From Marinomonas sp. SBI8L (lineage in GTDB: Bacteria; Pseudomonadota; Gammaproteobacteria; Pseudomonadales; Marinomonadaceae): 64,000 nucleotides of DNA. The stretch covers positions 124,001-188,000 of the forward strand of contig NZ_JSEO01000010.1 in NCBI RefSeq assembly GCF_001624705.1, given 5' to 3'. The notes beneath the pieces are model-generated. The model was not told the DNA's origin and searched no databases. It saw only the letters and a list, made by a program, of their open reading frames with translations. Shown here piece after piece: positions 9,800 to 19,405 of the stretch. Within the stretch, counting starts at the first letter, position 1. Each line of letters begins with the position of its first letter. The position numbers were made by a program, and so were the translations under genes.

Positions 9800-10447
9800 A
9801 TGCGCGCTTTTACACAACACCAAGGCATAGTTGCCCCATTAGATTTAGCGAATGTTGATACGGATATGATCATTCCAAAACAGTTCCTAAAATCTATCAA
9901 AAGAACGGGTTTTGGTAAGAACTTGTTTGATGAATTACGTTATGAAGATGAAGGTCAGCCTGATCAAGAATGTACAGGGCGTCCATTGCGTGAAGACTTT
10001 GTGCTAAACCAAGCCAAATATGCAGGCTCAAGTGTTTTACTAGCCCGCCGTAATTTTGGTTGTGGTTCTTCTCGTGAACATGCACCTTGGGCCTTAGATG
10101 ACTACGGTTTTAGAGTTGTCATTGCTCCAAGTTTTGCTGATATCTTCTTCAATAACTGCTTTAAAAATGGCCTTTTGCCAATCCAGCTTAGTGAAGAAAA
10201 TGTAGAGCAATTATTTCAAGAAGTTGCTAACGAAGATGGTTATGCATTGTCTATTGATCTTGAAGCCCAAACAGTTACTACACAATCTGGTACAAGCTTT
10301 AGCTTTGACGTAGATGATTTTAGAAAGCACTGCTTGTTGAATGGTTTAGATGATATTGGTTTAACACTACAAGACCAAGATGCGATTAAATCTTACGAAG
10401 CAGAGCGTCAGCAATCAGCTCCATGGTTGTTTGTAAACAAAGGTTAA
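9800..10447 (+). CDS. leuD: 3-isopropylmalate dehydratase small subunit
   Basis: Swivel-domain partner of LeuC that completes isopropylmalate isomerase. At 215 residues it is the normal LeuD1 length. Family motifs are [12 protein letters not shown] (20-32), [15 protein letters not shown] (about 85-99) and [21 protein letters not shown] (110-131). Spaced 9 bp from leuC with its own GGAG site, so co-translated from one mRNA. Confidence 0.98.
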   Translation: MRAFTQHQGIVAPLDLANVDTDMIIPKQFLKSIKRTGFGKNLFDELRYEDEGQPDQECTGRPLREDFVLNQAKYAGSSVLLARRNFGCGSSREHAPWALDDYGFRVVIAPSFADIFFNNCFKNGLLPIQLSEENVEQLFQEVANEDGYALSIDLEAQTVTTQSGTSFSFDVDDFRKHCLLNGLDDIGLTLQDQDAIKSYEAERQQSAPWLFVNKG

Positions 10448-10459
10448 TTAAATTTATTT

Positions 10460-10481
10460 AAAGCGTCCATAGGGCGCTTTT
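10460..10481 (+). other. Stem-loop in the leuD-leuB spacer
   Basis: A 9-bp stem (AAAGCGTCC at 10460-10468 with GGGCGCTTT at 10472-10480, one U-G pair) and a 3-nt loop. It is followed by only a few T residues and ends one base before the leuB ribosome site (AGGGA). It may moderate leuB translation, protect the upstream message or cause partial termination. Confidence 0.5.
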
Positions 10482-10492
10482 AGGGAATGATT

Positions 10493-11572
10493 ATGTCTAA
10501 AAATATTCTAATTTTGCCAGGTGATGGCATAGGTCCAGAAATTGTTGCACAAGCGGTTCGTGTACTTGATCATGTAAATGACGCTTTTTCATTAAATCTG
10601 GCTCATGAAACAGCTCTAGTGGGTGGATCAGCTTACGATGAAACAGGGTCTCCGCTGCCAGAAGTGACATTAGACAAAGCAAAAGCCGCTGATGCTATAT
10701 TGCTTGGCGCTGTAGGTGGTCCTAAGTGGGATGGTTTAGACATGGCTGTTCGACCTGAAAAGGGTCTACTAGGTTTACGTTCAAATCTAGAGCTTTTTGC
10801 TAACTACCGCCCTGCGATTTTGTACCCTCAACTAGCTGAAGCATCTAGCTTAAAACCTGAAATTGTTGCTGGCTTGGATATTTTAATTGTACGTGAATTA
10901 ACAGGTGGCATTTACTTCGGTCAACCTCGTGGTATCCGTACTTTAGAAAATGGTGAACGCGAAGGATATAACACCTACGTTTACTCTGAATCTGAGATTC
11001 GTCGTATCGCTCATTCTGCTTTTGAAGCTGCTCGTCAACGCGGTAAGCGTGTGTGTTCTATTGATAAATCTAACGTACTTGAAGTGACAGTACTTTGGAA
11101 AGAAATCATGGAAGAAGTGGCAAAAGAGTACCCAGATGTCGAATTAAGCCATATGCTAGTAGATAATGCTGCAATGCAGCTTGTTAAGGCACCAAAACAG
11201 TTTGATGTAATGGTCACTGGCAACATGTTTGGTGATATCCTATCTGATGCCGCTGCTATGCTAACTGGCTCTATCGGTATGCTTCCATCAGCGTCATTGA
11301 ATTCTAAAGGTCAAGGCATGTATGAACCTTGCCATGGCTCTGCACCAGATATCGCAGGCCAAGGTGTTGCAAACCCATTGGCGACGATTTTATCTGTTGC
11401 TATGATGTTGCGTTATTCACTAAATGAGAAGCAAGCTGCTGACGCTATTGAAGCGGCGGTAAGTAATGTATTAGACCAAGGCCTTCGTACGGGTGATATT
11501 GCCTCAGAAGGTTGCACAACAGTTGGTACACAAGCAATGGGTGACGCAGTACTTGCGGCACTATCCGCCTAG
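10493..11572 (+). CDS. leuB: 3-isopropylmalate dehydrogenase
   Basis: NAD-dependent oxidative decarboxylation of 3-isopropylmalate to 2-ketoisocaproate, third step of leucine synthesis. 359 residues, normal length. The LPGDGIGPE start motif and the signature [20 protein letters not shown] (near residues 243-262) are intact. An in-frame ATG six bases earlier (10487) directly abuts the AGGGA ribosome site at 10482-10486, leaving no spacer; the ATG at 10493 has a 6-nt spacer and gives the usual N-terminus [10 protein letters not shown], so it is preferred. Confidence 0.97.
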   Translation: MSKNILILPGDGIGPEIVAQAVRVLDHVNDAFSLNLAHETALVGGSAYDETGSPLPEVTLDKAKAADAILLGAVGGPKWDGLDMAVRPEKGLLGLRSNLELFANYRPAILYPQLAEASSLKPEIVAGLDILIVRELTGGIYFGQPRGIRTLENGEREGYNTYVYSESEIRRIAHSAFEAARQRGKRVCSIDKSNVLEVTVLWKEIMEEVAKEYPDVELSHMLVDNAAMQLVKAPKQFDVMVTGNMFGDILSDAAAMLTGSIGMLPSASLNSKGQGMYEPCHGSAPDIAGQGVANPLATILSVAMMLRYSLNEKQAADAIEAAVSNVLDQGLRTGDIASEGCTTVGTQAMGDAVLAALSA

Positions 11573-11614
11573 GGATTTAAAAACAGTCGTTTTTAATAAT
11601 GGTAAAAAGACCAT

Positions 11615-11637
11615 TTGGGTATTGTTAACCAATACCC
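11615..11637 (+). other. Stem-loop in the leuB-asd spacer
   Basis: A perfect 9-bp inverted repeat (TGGGTATTG at 11615-11623 with CAATACCCA at 11629-11637, 5-nt loop) in the 132-bp gap between leuB and asd. There is no T-run, so it is more likely an mRNA-processing or protein-binding element than a terminator. The gap suggests asd may also have its own promoter. Confidence 0.5.
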
Positions 11638-11704
11638 ACTATAGGCATAAACGGGTTAATACTGCTCTTGGTATGAGTGGGCCCATCACAAAAAGGTAAT
11701 AAAA

Positions 11705-12823
11705 ATGTCAAAACTTACAGTTGGTTTAGTTGGTTGGCGCGGAATGGTTGGTTCTGTGTTGATGCAAAGAATGCAAGAAGAAAGAGACTTTGATCTAATT
11801 GATCCTGTTTTCTTCACCACATCACAAAAAGGTCAAGAAGGCCCTGATATTGGAAAAGACATTCCATTATTGCAGGATGCTATGAGTATTGAAGACCTTC
11901 AAAAAATGGACGTTATTATTTCATGCCAGGGTGGTGATTATACTAAAGCTGTTTTCGGGCCTTTGCGCGAAGCCGGTTGGAAAGGTTATTGGATTGATGC
12001 TGCTTCTTCTTTGCGAATGAAAGATGACGCCATTATCGTACTTGATCCTGTCAATAAAGACGTTATTAAAAACGGTCTTAAAGATGGTGTTAATACCTTT
12101 GTTGGTGGTAACTGTACTGTAAGTTTAATGATGCTTGCCCTTGGTGGTATGTTTGAAAAAGGTCATATCGAATGGATGACTTCAATGACTTATCAAGCAG
12201 CCTCTGGTGGTGGTGCACGTCATATGCGTGAATTGATCAATCAAATGGGTCAACTTAAGCATAGCGTTTCTGATCAATTACAAGATCCAGCTAGTGCAAT
12301 TTTGGATATTGACCGACAAGTTACTCAAACAATGCGTTCTAAAGAAATGCCGACAGATCAGTTTGGTGTGCCTTTAGCAGGTAGTTTGATTCCTTGGATT
12401 GATAGCCAACTTGAAAATGGCCAAAGCCGTGAAGAGTGGAAAGCACAAGCTGAAACTAACAAGATTTTAGGTAATTCTGGTGAGCCAATTCCTGTAGATG
12501 GTTTATGTGTTCGTATCGGTGCAATGCGATCTCACAGCCAGGCTTTCACTATCAAGCTGAACCAAGATATTCCAGTTTCAGATATTGAAGGCATGTTAGC
12601 TCAGCATAATGATTGGGTGAAAGTTGTACCTAATGATAAAGAATTAACAATGGCACAATTAACACCAACAGCAGCGACTGGCACACTAGATATTCCTGTA
12701 GGCCGAATTCGCAAACTTAATATGGGGCCTGAGTACATCAGTGCTTTCTCTGTTGGCGACCAGTTGCTTTGGGGTGCTGCAGAACCATTAAGAAGAATGC
12801 TTCGTATTGTGTTAGAAGCTTAA
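11705..12823 (+). CDS. asd: Aspartate-semialdehyde dehydrogenase
   Basis: NADPH-dependent reduction of aspartyl phosphate to aspartate semialdehyde, the branch point for lysine/diaminopimelate, methionine and threonine. At 372 residues it is the long gammaproteobacterial type. The NADP-binding motif [11 protein letters not shown] is at residues 7-17 and the catalytic cysteine is C137 in GGNCTVS. The substrate-binding [11 protein letters not shown] segment is near 168. Lies downstream of leuB in the order known from pseudomonads, and is closed by a terminator. Confidence 0.98.
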   Translation: MSKLTVGLVGWRGMVGSVLMQRMQEERDFDLIDPVFFTTSQKGQEGPDIGKDIPLLQDAMSIEDLQKMDVIISCQGGDYTKAVFGPLREAGWKGYWIDAASSLRMKDDAIIVLDPVNKDVIKNGLKDGVNTFVGGNCTVSLMMLALGGMFEKGHIEWMTSMTYQAASGGGARHMRELINQMGQLKHSVSDQLQDPASAILDIDRQVTQTMRSKEMPTDQFGVPLAGSLIPWIDSQLENGQSREEWKAQAETNKILGNSGEPIPVDGLCVRIGAMRSHSQAFTIKLNQDIPVSDIEGMLAQHNDWVKVVPNDKELTMAQLTPTAATGTLDIPVGRIRKLNMGPEYISAFSVGDQLLWGAAEPLRRMLRIVLEA

Positions 12824-12841
12824 TTTTCTTATTTTAAAAAG

Positions 12842-12876
12842 AAAGCCAATTAGTTGATTCTAGTTGGCTTTTTTTA
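12842..12876 (+). terminator. Terminator of leuCDB-asd
   Basis: A 12-bp imperfect stem (AAAGCCAATTAG with CTAGTTGGCTTT) followed by a run of seven T, 19 bp after the asd stop. Confidence 0.9.
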
Positions 12877-12990
12877 TATCTCAAATTTCTTCGAGACACT
12901 TTTAAAAAATACTTTTAATCTCTAAAACTGTCCAATAAATGCAAATTTGCCTCCTATAATGAAAAAATAAATTTTATTAAGGGGGAGTGT

Positions 12991-13698
12991 ATGGTGCTTG
13001 AAAGGAGCATATACATATCGCAATTCGTCCTATTATCTGGGCTCGCTTTATTTATAGGCAACCCCGCAATTGCTGAAATTGATAACGAAGAGTTTGAGTT
13101 GTTAAATGATAGTGGTTCTGTAACGCTAGCCGATAGTATTGAGCCGAAAGATAATATTGACGTTGTGATAAACGCCGCAGATAAAGATGGCGAAGCTTTA
13201 GATGAACCTCTAGTGGAAGAGGGGGTATACCAAATAAAGTTTGGTGGATGGTCTGATCACTATATATCCGGTAATGCATCGAATTATGACTTCAATGAAA
13301 GTCATGAAGGTTTGGGTTTTGCCTATTCGTACTATGACGAAACAAGTGAACGCTTTTTCAATGGTTACAATTATGAATTTTGGTATATGAAAGACTCATT
13401 TTACAAAGATAATATTCAAGCCAGTTATGGGATTTTTCATCGGAAATTACTAGATAATTGGGGGGTTAAAAGCATTGATGTAGGGATCAACTTTGCTGCG
13501 ATTAGCAGAAGTACAGCAGATATTGATACAAATACAGCCGAGCTTAAAAACCATGAAAGACTTCATACTTTGATGCTTATTCCTTCGTTAAGCGTCTATA
13601 CCAAATATAAGTTCCATCTAGATTTTGTGTTTTTACCTGCGATTCCAAATGTCTCTGACTATAGTGTACTTTTCTTTAGAGCTGGCTTTAATCTATAA
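12991..13698 (+). CDS. Exported protein, probable small outer-membrane beta-barrel
   Basis: I do not recognise the family. The 235-residue product starts with a signal peptide (hydrophobic core FVLLSGLALFIG, cleavage probably after NPAIA near 28). Residues 30-75 are acidic and low complexity. The rest alternates aromatic and polar residues in short beta-strand-like stretches (IKFGGWSDHY, HEGLGFAYSYY, YNYEFWYM) and ends in an aromatic-rich FFRAGFNL, typical of outer-membrane barrels. It resembles small barrel enzymes such as PagP/PagL only in general style. A GGGGGAG ribosome site precedes the ATG. It is a single gene; the following ~200 bp shows nothing recognisable. Confidence 0.65.
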   Translation: MVLERSIYISQFVLLSGLALFIGNPAIAEIDNEEFELLNDSGSVTLADSIEPKDNIDVVINAADKDGEALDEPLVEEGVYQIKFGGWSDHYISGNASNYDFNESHEGLGFAYSYYDETSERFFNGYNYEFWYMKDSFYKDNIQASYGIFHRKLLDNWGVKSIDVGINFAAISRSTADIDTNTAELKNHERLHTLMLIPSLSVYTKYKFHLDFVFLPAIPNVSDYSVLFFRAGFNL

Positions 13699-13905
13699 AT
13701 TAGCGGCCTTGCAAAGATAGGTGTGCGCCATTCTATTTTTTGTGCCAGCTTAAGGGCTAATTAGTAGGTGAGGTCTTTTGCTTCTCCTTTTGTTCTTGTT
13801 TAGTTTAAATAAATGAAGGACAGCCAAGGTTCAGGTACGTATAATCAAAATGTATACATTTGCATGTAGCATACTCTTTATTATTCCATATAGGTTTTTA
13901 TCATT

Positions 13906-15690
13906 TTGGCAGAACTAAGGCTGTTTTTTAGCTATGTATTAGTGCATAAGTACTCATATTTACTGGGTATTGCCTTCTTATTTTCGACAAACTGGCTCGC
14001 GGTTAATATTCCAATTTATATTGGTAATAGCATTGATATCCTGACAAAGATGACATTAGACCGGTATGATTTACTAGTTTCGAATATTTATTATGTTATT
14101 GGTTTTGCTTTACTGATGATGCTAAGCCGTACCATTTCTAGAATGTTGTTTTTTAATCCGGGACGATTGGTCGAAAAGGAAATTAAAAATCACGCTTTTA
14201 CTAAGCTTACCCAGCTGCAACAAGGGTTTTACCAAAAAAATCCTGTCGGTGGTCTTATTTCAATCGTAAATAACGACATTAATGGTATTCGTGCTATGGC
14301 AGGTGTTGGCATGATGAATATTTTTAACATCATGTTTACCTTATCTATGACACCGTTAAAAATGTGGCAGATCTCACCAAGTTTAACCCTTTATTGCTTA
14401 GCGCCCATCATATTGTCATTTTTTATCGTTAATCATGCCATTAATAAAATGCGCCAATTACTTAAAGAAAGAATGCATCACCTTCAGTCATTATCGACTC
14501 AGACAGTGAATTATCTAAATGGCGTAGAGGTGATTAAGTCTCATCAAATACAGCCTTGGGTTGTTGATAAATTTGATGAAGATAACCAAGCTGTTTTAGA
14601 TCTCTCTATCAGGCAACTTCGCATTCGTAGCTTTTTTATTCCTTTATTGGAGTACACAGATGCGGGCGTAAAAATATTAATCTTGTCTTTGGGCGGATTA
14701 ATGCTAATCAGGTCAGAGTTAACTTTAGGGCAGATAACCGCCTTTCTAACTTATGCTGCATTATTTGCTATGCCTATGATGTCTCTTGGAAGGTTGATGG
14801 CCACGATACAAATGGGGTTAGTTAGCCTTAAAAGTATGTCTAGAATTTTATCTGAAGAAACGAAAATTGATGAAGGTTTGAATAAGTCAGCTGAGTTCAA
14901 AGAAGTCATCAAGGTGAGAAATTTAAATTTCTCCTATCCTGATCTCTCTATACCTTCCACAGAAGAAAGTGATAAAGCCAAAAAGCAAATACTTAAAAAT
15001 ATTAACTTTGAAATCTTTAAAGGAGAGAAAGTTGCTTTGTTAGGTCGAGTTGGTAGCGGTAAGACAACCTTAGTGAATTGCCTTAACCACTTTAATGAAG
15101 TCGATAAAGCGTCGATTTATATTGATGATATAGATATTACTAAAATCACTAAACAAGCGCTTAGGCAGCTTGTAAGAACGGTAACTCAAGACCCTTTTCT
15201 ATTCTCAGATACCTTAAAAAATAATATTGAATTTGGAGCTGAAGAGCAAAAAATCAAACAGCCAATTAATCAAGTGTTAAAGCAAAGTGCAATGGCACAA
15301 GAAGTTCAAAACTTTAGCCAAGGTTTAGAAACGATAGTAGGGGAGAAAGGGATTCTATTATCGGGTGGTCAAAAGCAGCGGATCAGTTTAGCGCGTGGTA
15401 TCTATACCCATAGCGAGCTTTTGATTTTAGATAATGTGCTATCAGCTGTAGATAATGAGACCGAAAGGTTCTTGTTAAATCAGCTATTAAGTAAAGAGAA
15501 CGAATTAAGTTGTTTGATTGTGTCTCATAGACAGGCAGTTCTTGAAAGAGTGGATAAAATTTTAGTTATGGAAGAAGGTGAAATTGTGGCAATTGGTAGT
15601 CATGCAAACCTGATGCAGGAATCTGAATTTTATAGGAACACTTGGCAATCATTACAAACAGAAGAAAATGTTGGAGCTGCCCTTGTCTAA
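13906..15690 (+). CDS. ABC exporter half-transporter, MdlA-like subunit with degenerate ATP site
   Basis: First half of a heterodimeric multidrug-type ABC exporter in the inner membrane. Residues 1-310 hold six membrane helices; residues 330-590 form the ATPase. Walker A is GRVGSGKTT (about 380), Q-loop TQDPFLF, signature LSGGQKQ (about 485). Walker B reads LLILDNVLSAVD near 505: the catalytic glutamate is replaced by asparagine, so one of the two ATP sites should be weak. The frame has an in-frame stop shortly upstream and begins with TTG at 13906; no ATG fits. It overlaps the partner gene by 23 bp, implying translational coupling. Substrate unknown. Confidence 0.9.
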   Translation: MAELRLFFSYVLVHKYSYLLGIAFLFSTNWLAVNIPIYIGNSIDILTKMTLDRYDLLVSNIYYVIGFALLMMLSRTISRMLFFNPGRLVEKEIKNHAFTKLTQLQQGFYQKNPVGGLISIVNNDINGIRAMAGVGMMNIFNIMFTLSMTPLKMWQISPSLTLYCLAPIILSFFIVNHAINKMRQLLKERMHHLQSLSTQTVNYLNGVEVIKSHQIQPWVVDKFDEDNQAVLDLSIRQLRIRSFFIPLLEYTDAGVKILILSLGGLMLIRSELTLGQITAFLTYAALFAMPMMSLGRLMATIQMGLVSLKSMSRILSEETKIDEGLNKSAEFKEVIKVRNLNFSYPDLSIPSTEESDKAKKQILKNINFEIFKGEKVALLGRVGSGKTTLVNCLNHFNEVDKASIYIDDIDITKITKQALRQLVRTVTQDPFLFSDTLKNNIEFGAEEQKIKQPINQVLKQSAMAQEVQNFSQGLETIVGEKGILLSGGQKQRISLARGIYTHSELLILDNVLSAVDNETERFLLNQLLSKENELSCLIVSHRQAVLERVDKILVMEEGEIVAIGSHANLMQESEFYRNTWQSLQTEENVGAALV

Positions 15691-17434
15691 ATTTAGCTGG
15701 TTAGGGGCTTTTGCGCACTTCCTGCCTTTTATTAAAGCCTATCGAAAAGATTATATTTTAGGGCTTTTGCCTGTACCCATTTCGGTATTTTGCAATATTG
15801 CGTTTCCTTGGCTGATTATTCAAATTATTGACCAGCAATTGGTTTTGAAGCAGTGGGAAGGAATGAGTTATTGGACAAGCCTTATTGTGCTTGTTCTTAT
15901 CTGTAATTATTTATCAAGTTCTTTCTATAACTACTTTGTTCAAAAAGCCGCTTTGCAAACGATTACCGATATACGTAAGGACCTTTTCGATCGTGTTTTG
16001 CATTTTCCGAAATCATTTTACGATAAAACCCCAATGGGAAGTGTATTGACACGAATCACTAGTGATCTAGAGGCGATTACTGAGTCTCTAGCGTCTGGGG
16101 TTCTGGCAATGGTTAAGGATGTTCTAGTTACCATTGCACTCTTTATTTTCTTAGCCAGTATTAGTTGGAAACTAACATTGCTGACTTTGATTATTGCGCC
16201 ACCTATGTATTGGATTACAAGTCGTTTGAGACGTAGCCTGCAAAAGTCTCAGCTTGGGTCTAGGCGTGTTTTGTCGAAAAGTACGGGGTATTTGCAAGAA
16301 AGCTTACAGGGGATTAAAACGGTTCAGTTATACAATGCTGAGAGTGAGAGCCAAAGCAAATATCAAGGTTTTACTAAGATTTTCTTTAAGCATCAGTCTA
16401 AATCTAACTTGATTGATGCAAGTCTTTTTTCGATTATTGAAGGCATTACAACCATTAGTATGGGCCTTATTATTTGGTATGGTGCGAATGAAATTCTGTT
16501 AACCTCATTGTCAGTGGGGGTCTTAATTGGCTTTATACAAACACTAGATAAAATATTTGTACCTATCCGTGATTTCACTTCGCAAATCGCCTCTATTCAA
16601 AGAGCTGTTGCCGCTTTAAACAATATAGAAGGGCTTTATCTACAAGAAACTGAATCATCCAATAATAAAGTGACAACTTCAGAAGAAGGGTTTAATGGAC
16701 GTGAGTTTCAAAGCCTAGTTTTTGACAATGTTTTTTTCAGGTACAAACAGGATATGCCATATGTGTTAAACGGAGTATCTTTTAACTTGAATAAAGGTGA
16801 GAAAATAGCGCTTGTCGGTAGCACTGGTTCGGGTAAGTCAACCATTATCCGCCTTTTAACGAAAGTCTATGTTGGTTATGAGGGCAGCATTAAACTTAAC
16901 GGATTTGAACTAAAAGATATCAATAAAAACCAATTAATGGACTTTTATTCTTTGATGCAGCAGGAAGTGTATCTTTTTAATGAAAGCATCGAATTTAACA
17001 TTTCCTTAGCAAGAAAAAATATCAGCCTTGATAAGGTCAAAGAAGCTGCTGAATATGTATTTGCAGATGGTTTTATTCGTTCATTACCTAGCGATTATCA
17101 ATTTCAAATTACAGATAATGGTGGCAACTTATCAGCTGGTCAAGGCCAGTTAATTGCGTTCGCAAGAGCAATGGCAACACAAAGCCATCTTGTGTTACTG
17201 GACGAGGCGACAAGCTCAATCGATTCAGTTACAGAACAGATGATTCAAAAGGCAATTGAGCAGGTGTTTAAAGAGAAAACCCTTATCGCAATTGCTCATA
17301 GATTAAGTACTATTCAAAACTCGGATCAGATTCTGGTGCTAGATAAAGGTAAGGTAATAGAAGTCGGTGACCATAAGAGCTTAGTTAAGTTAGAAGGAAC
17401 CTACGCAAATTTGGTAAATGCTGAGAAAAAATAA
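15668..17434 (+). CDS. ABC exporter half-transporter, MdlB-like subunit
   Basis: Second half of the heterodimer: six-helix membrane domain (1-315) then ATPase (335-585). Walker A is GSTGSGKST (about 382) and Walker B keeps the glutamate (LVLLDEATSSID, about 510). The signature is LSAGQ rather than LSGGQ. Thus each subunit carries complementary defects: degenerate Walker B in the first, altered signature in the second, the pattern of asymmetric exporters such as MdlAB or BmrCD. An alternative TTG start at 15683 has a GGAG site 6 nt upstream and would shorten the N-terminus by five residues. Substrate unknown. Confidence 0.9.
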   Translation: MLELPLSKFSWLGAFAHFLPFIKAYRKDYILGLLPVPISVFCNIAFPWLIIQIIDQQLVLKQWEGMSYWTSLIVLVLICNYLSSSFYNYFVQKAALQTITDIRKDLFDRVLHFPKSFYDKTPMGSVLTRITSDLEAITESLASGVLAMVKDVLVTIALFIFLASISWKLTLLTLIIAPPMYWITSRLRRSLQKSQLGSRRVLSKSTGYLQESLQGIKTVQLYNAESESQSKYQGFTKIFFKHQSKSNLIDASLFSIIEGITTISMGLIIWYGANEILLTSLSVGVLIGFIQTLDKIFVPIRDFTSQIASIQRAVAALNNIEGLYLQETESSNNKVTTSEEGFNGREFQSLVFDNVFFRYKQDMPYVLNGVSFNLNKGEKIALVGSTGSGKSTIIRLLTKVYVGYEGSIKLNGFELKDINKNQLMDFYSLMQQEVYLFNESIEFNISLARKNISLDKVKEAAEYVFADGFIRSLPSDYQFQITDNGGNLSAGQGQLIAFARAMATQSHLVLLDEATSSIDSVTEQMIQKAIEQVFKEKTLIAIAHRLSTIQNSDQILVLDKGKVIEVGDHKSLVKLEGTYANLVNAEKK

Positions 17435-17527
17435 AATTACATTTTTTGAAGATTTCTTTCATTATTCGAGCTAGATATCATTCCATTATGTTCTATATTT
17501 CTAGAGAGTCATTCGGCTTTTAATCAA

Positions 17528-18532
17528 ATGATTAAAAGGATTGTTATCTTTGGAAAAATGGACTTAGCCATGCGCAAAATTTTCAATAAAAAGCTTCATC
17601 GCTATACTCTTGTGATTAGCATATCTCTATTTTGTGCTTTGATTTTTCTACAGGTAAGGGAATCAAAGCTTGGAACCTCATTTTTTGGGAATGAAAGTCC
17701 TGTTCTCGATAATATTTATCAAGGTTTGACTAGCTCGCCGTTGCTTAGTAGTTTTTTAATGGCGGTTTTAGGCTTTTTTATTGTCTCAAACGTGATATTA
17801 AGCTTGTTTGAAAAGCAAATTATCCCTGTGTTTGGTTTTCGTTCTGTTGATCAAAGTAGTGAGTCAAATATAGCCACCAAGACTCAATTGAGACATGGTA
17901 TCCCATCTGGTCAAAGTGAACCCAACCTACCATTAAACTCAAGTCTTTCTATTTTTGATGCGGTAATAAAATGTGAACTAAGTCGGCTTGAAGATGAAGT
18001 GTCAAGACTTAAGGTGAATGCAACCTCTATTGCTCAAACAAACCAAGTCATTGATAGTTTAATGGTTAGGATTAATACAATTATTCTTGATACGCAAAAG
18101 AATATTGATAACTTTCACGTTAATGTTCCAGCAGCACAAACATTACTTAAAGAATTAGACTTATTATCAATAAAGGCAGATACCTTAACGAAGGAGATAG
18201 CTAAAGCTATCGACAAATTACTTTTGGAAACAGATAAAAGAACAGCAAAGGTAAATAGCATAATTAGCCAAGTATTATTGGTGCCAAAAGATGGACAGAT
18301 ACCCGAAATTAATGATTATCTAAATGATTTTGATGGTGCTAGTAAATTGACGAATGAGCTGGCGTTAGAGCAAGCTGAGATAGCTCAAGATGTTAAAATG
18401 AAGCTAAACGAGTTGAGTGATATTGCTAAAGAGACTAATTTAAAGTCTCAATGCATAGTGAATTCGATGCGTGATATATCAAACACTAAACAAGAACATG
18501 AATCTAAAGCTACCAATATTGACGGCCATTAA
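17528..18532 (+). CDS. Hypothetical membrane protein, two TM helices plus cytoplasmic coiled coil
   Basis: No family recognised. Two hydrophobic helices lie near residues 28-45 (VISISLFCALIFLQV) and 72-96 (SSFLMAVLGFFIVSNVILSLF). A polar linker follows, then roughly 150-320 is a long heptad-rich helical region (for example ELSRLEDEVSRLKVNATS and ELALEQAEIAQDVKMKL). The overall shape resembles a chemoreceptor signalling arm but no MCP tip motif is present. Alternative ATG starts at 17558 and 17570 have slightly better ribosome sites than 17528. Possibly an envelope-anchored scaffold. It lies 94 bp after the ABC genes. Confidence 0.7.
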   Translation: MIKRIVIFGKMDLAMRKIFNKKLHRYTLVISISLFCALIFLQVRESKLGTSFFGNESPVLDNIYQGLTSSPLLSSFLMAVLGFFIVSNVILSLFEKQIIPVFGFRSVDQSSESNIATKTQLRHGIPSGQSEPNLPLNSSLSIFDAVIKCELSRLEDEVSRLKVNATSIAQTNQVIDSLMVRINTIILDTQKNIDNFHVNVPAAQTLLKELDLLSIKADTLTKEIAKAIDKLLLETDKRTAKVNSIISQVLLVPKDGQIPEINDYLNDFDGASKLTNELALEQAEIAQDVKMKLNELSDIAKETNLKSQCIVNSMRDISNTKQEHESKATNIDGH

Positions 18533-18626
18533 ACGAAAGTTGAGAATGAAATCTTAAATAGGTTTCCTAGACAAGAGCTTATCTGTAAAATAAACGCCTT
18601 TCTATGTATATGAATAGGGCAGAATA

Positions 18627-19343
18627 ATGGGTAGAGCCTACCAAAACCGTAAAGAGTCCATGGCAAAAACATCTGATGCCAAGGCAAAAGTTTATAGTAA
18701 ATACGGACGTGAAATTTATGTATGTGCGAAATCGGGCGGTATAGACCCAAATGGTAACCTTTCTTTGCGCGGTTTGATTGAGCGAGCAAAAAAAGATCAG
18801 GTGCCAACACATGTTATTGATAAAGCCATAGATAAAGCAAAAGGTGGCGGTGGTGAAGATTTTGATACCGCACGCTATGAAGGTTTTGGTCCAGGTGGCT
18901 GTATGGTTATTATTGATTGTCTAACAGATAACCCTAATCGTACCTTTGGTGATGTTAGAACCTGCTTTAACAAGGTTAAATGTAAAATCGGTACTCAAGG
19001 TAGTGCGAGTCATATGTTTGAGCATAGCGCTATTTTGTCCTTTGCTTGCGATGATGAAGAAGCTGTTCTTGATGCGCTCATGATGGCTGATGTTGATGTT
19101 GCTGATATTGAAAACGAAGAAGGTAAAGTGACTGTCTTCGCTCCTAATACGGATTACTTCAAAGCTAAAACCGCATTACTTGAAACTTTTGGTGAAATTG
19201 AGTTTGATGTAGATGAAATTCAGTTTTTACCACAAACGGTTTCTCCAATTGCTGAAGATGCGATGGAAAACTTTGAGCGTTTTGTTGATATGCTAAATGA
19301 CTTAGATGATGTTCAAAACATTTATCATAATGTAGAACTTTAA
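18627..19343 (+). CDS. yeeN: YebC/PmpR family protein, YeeN-type
   Basis: A 238-residue TACO1/YebC-family protein. The beginning [15 protein letters not shown] and the blocks [31 protein letters not shown] and [13 protein letters not shown] match the YeeN branch of E. coli rather than YebC proper. YebC proteins were long called transcription regulators; more recent work assigns family members to relief of ribosome stalling, so the exact role of this copy is open. There is no neighbouring ruvABC, consistent with the YeeN branch. Confidence 0.9.
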   Translation: MGRAYQNRKESMAKTSDAKAKVYSKYGREIYVCAKSGGIDPNGNLSLRGLIERAKKDQVPTHVIDKAIDKAKGGGGEDFDTARYEGFGPGGCMVIIDCLTDNPNRTFGDVRTCFNKVKCKIGTQGSASHMFEHSAILSFACDDEEAVLDALMMADVDVADIENEEGKVTVFAPNTDYFKAKTALLETFGEIEFDVDEIQFLPQTVSPIAEDAMENFERFVDMLNDLDDVQNIYHNVEL

Positions 19344-19364
19344 TTTTTGAGTTATTAGAAATAA

Positions 19365-19392
19365 AAAAAACCAGCTTCGGCTGGTTTTTTTA
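19365..19392. terminator. Bidirectional terminator with UUCG tetraloop
   Basis: An 11-bp stem (AAAAAACCAGC / GCTGGTTTTTT) closed by the very stable TTCG loop, with A and T tracts on both sides. Located between convergent yeeN and the disulfide reductase gene. Confidence 0.92.
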
Positions 19393-19405
19393 TTTATCAT
19401 TTTAA

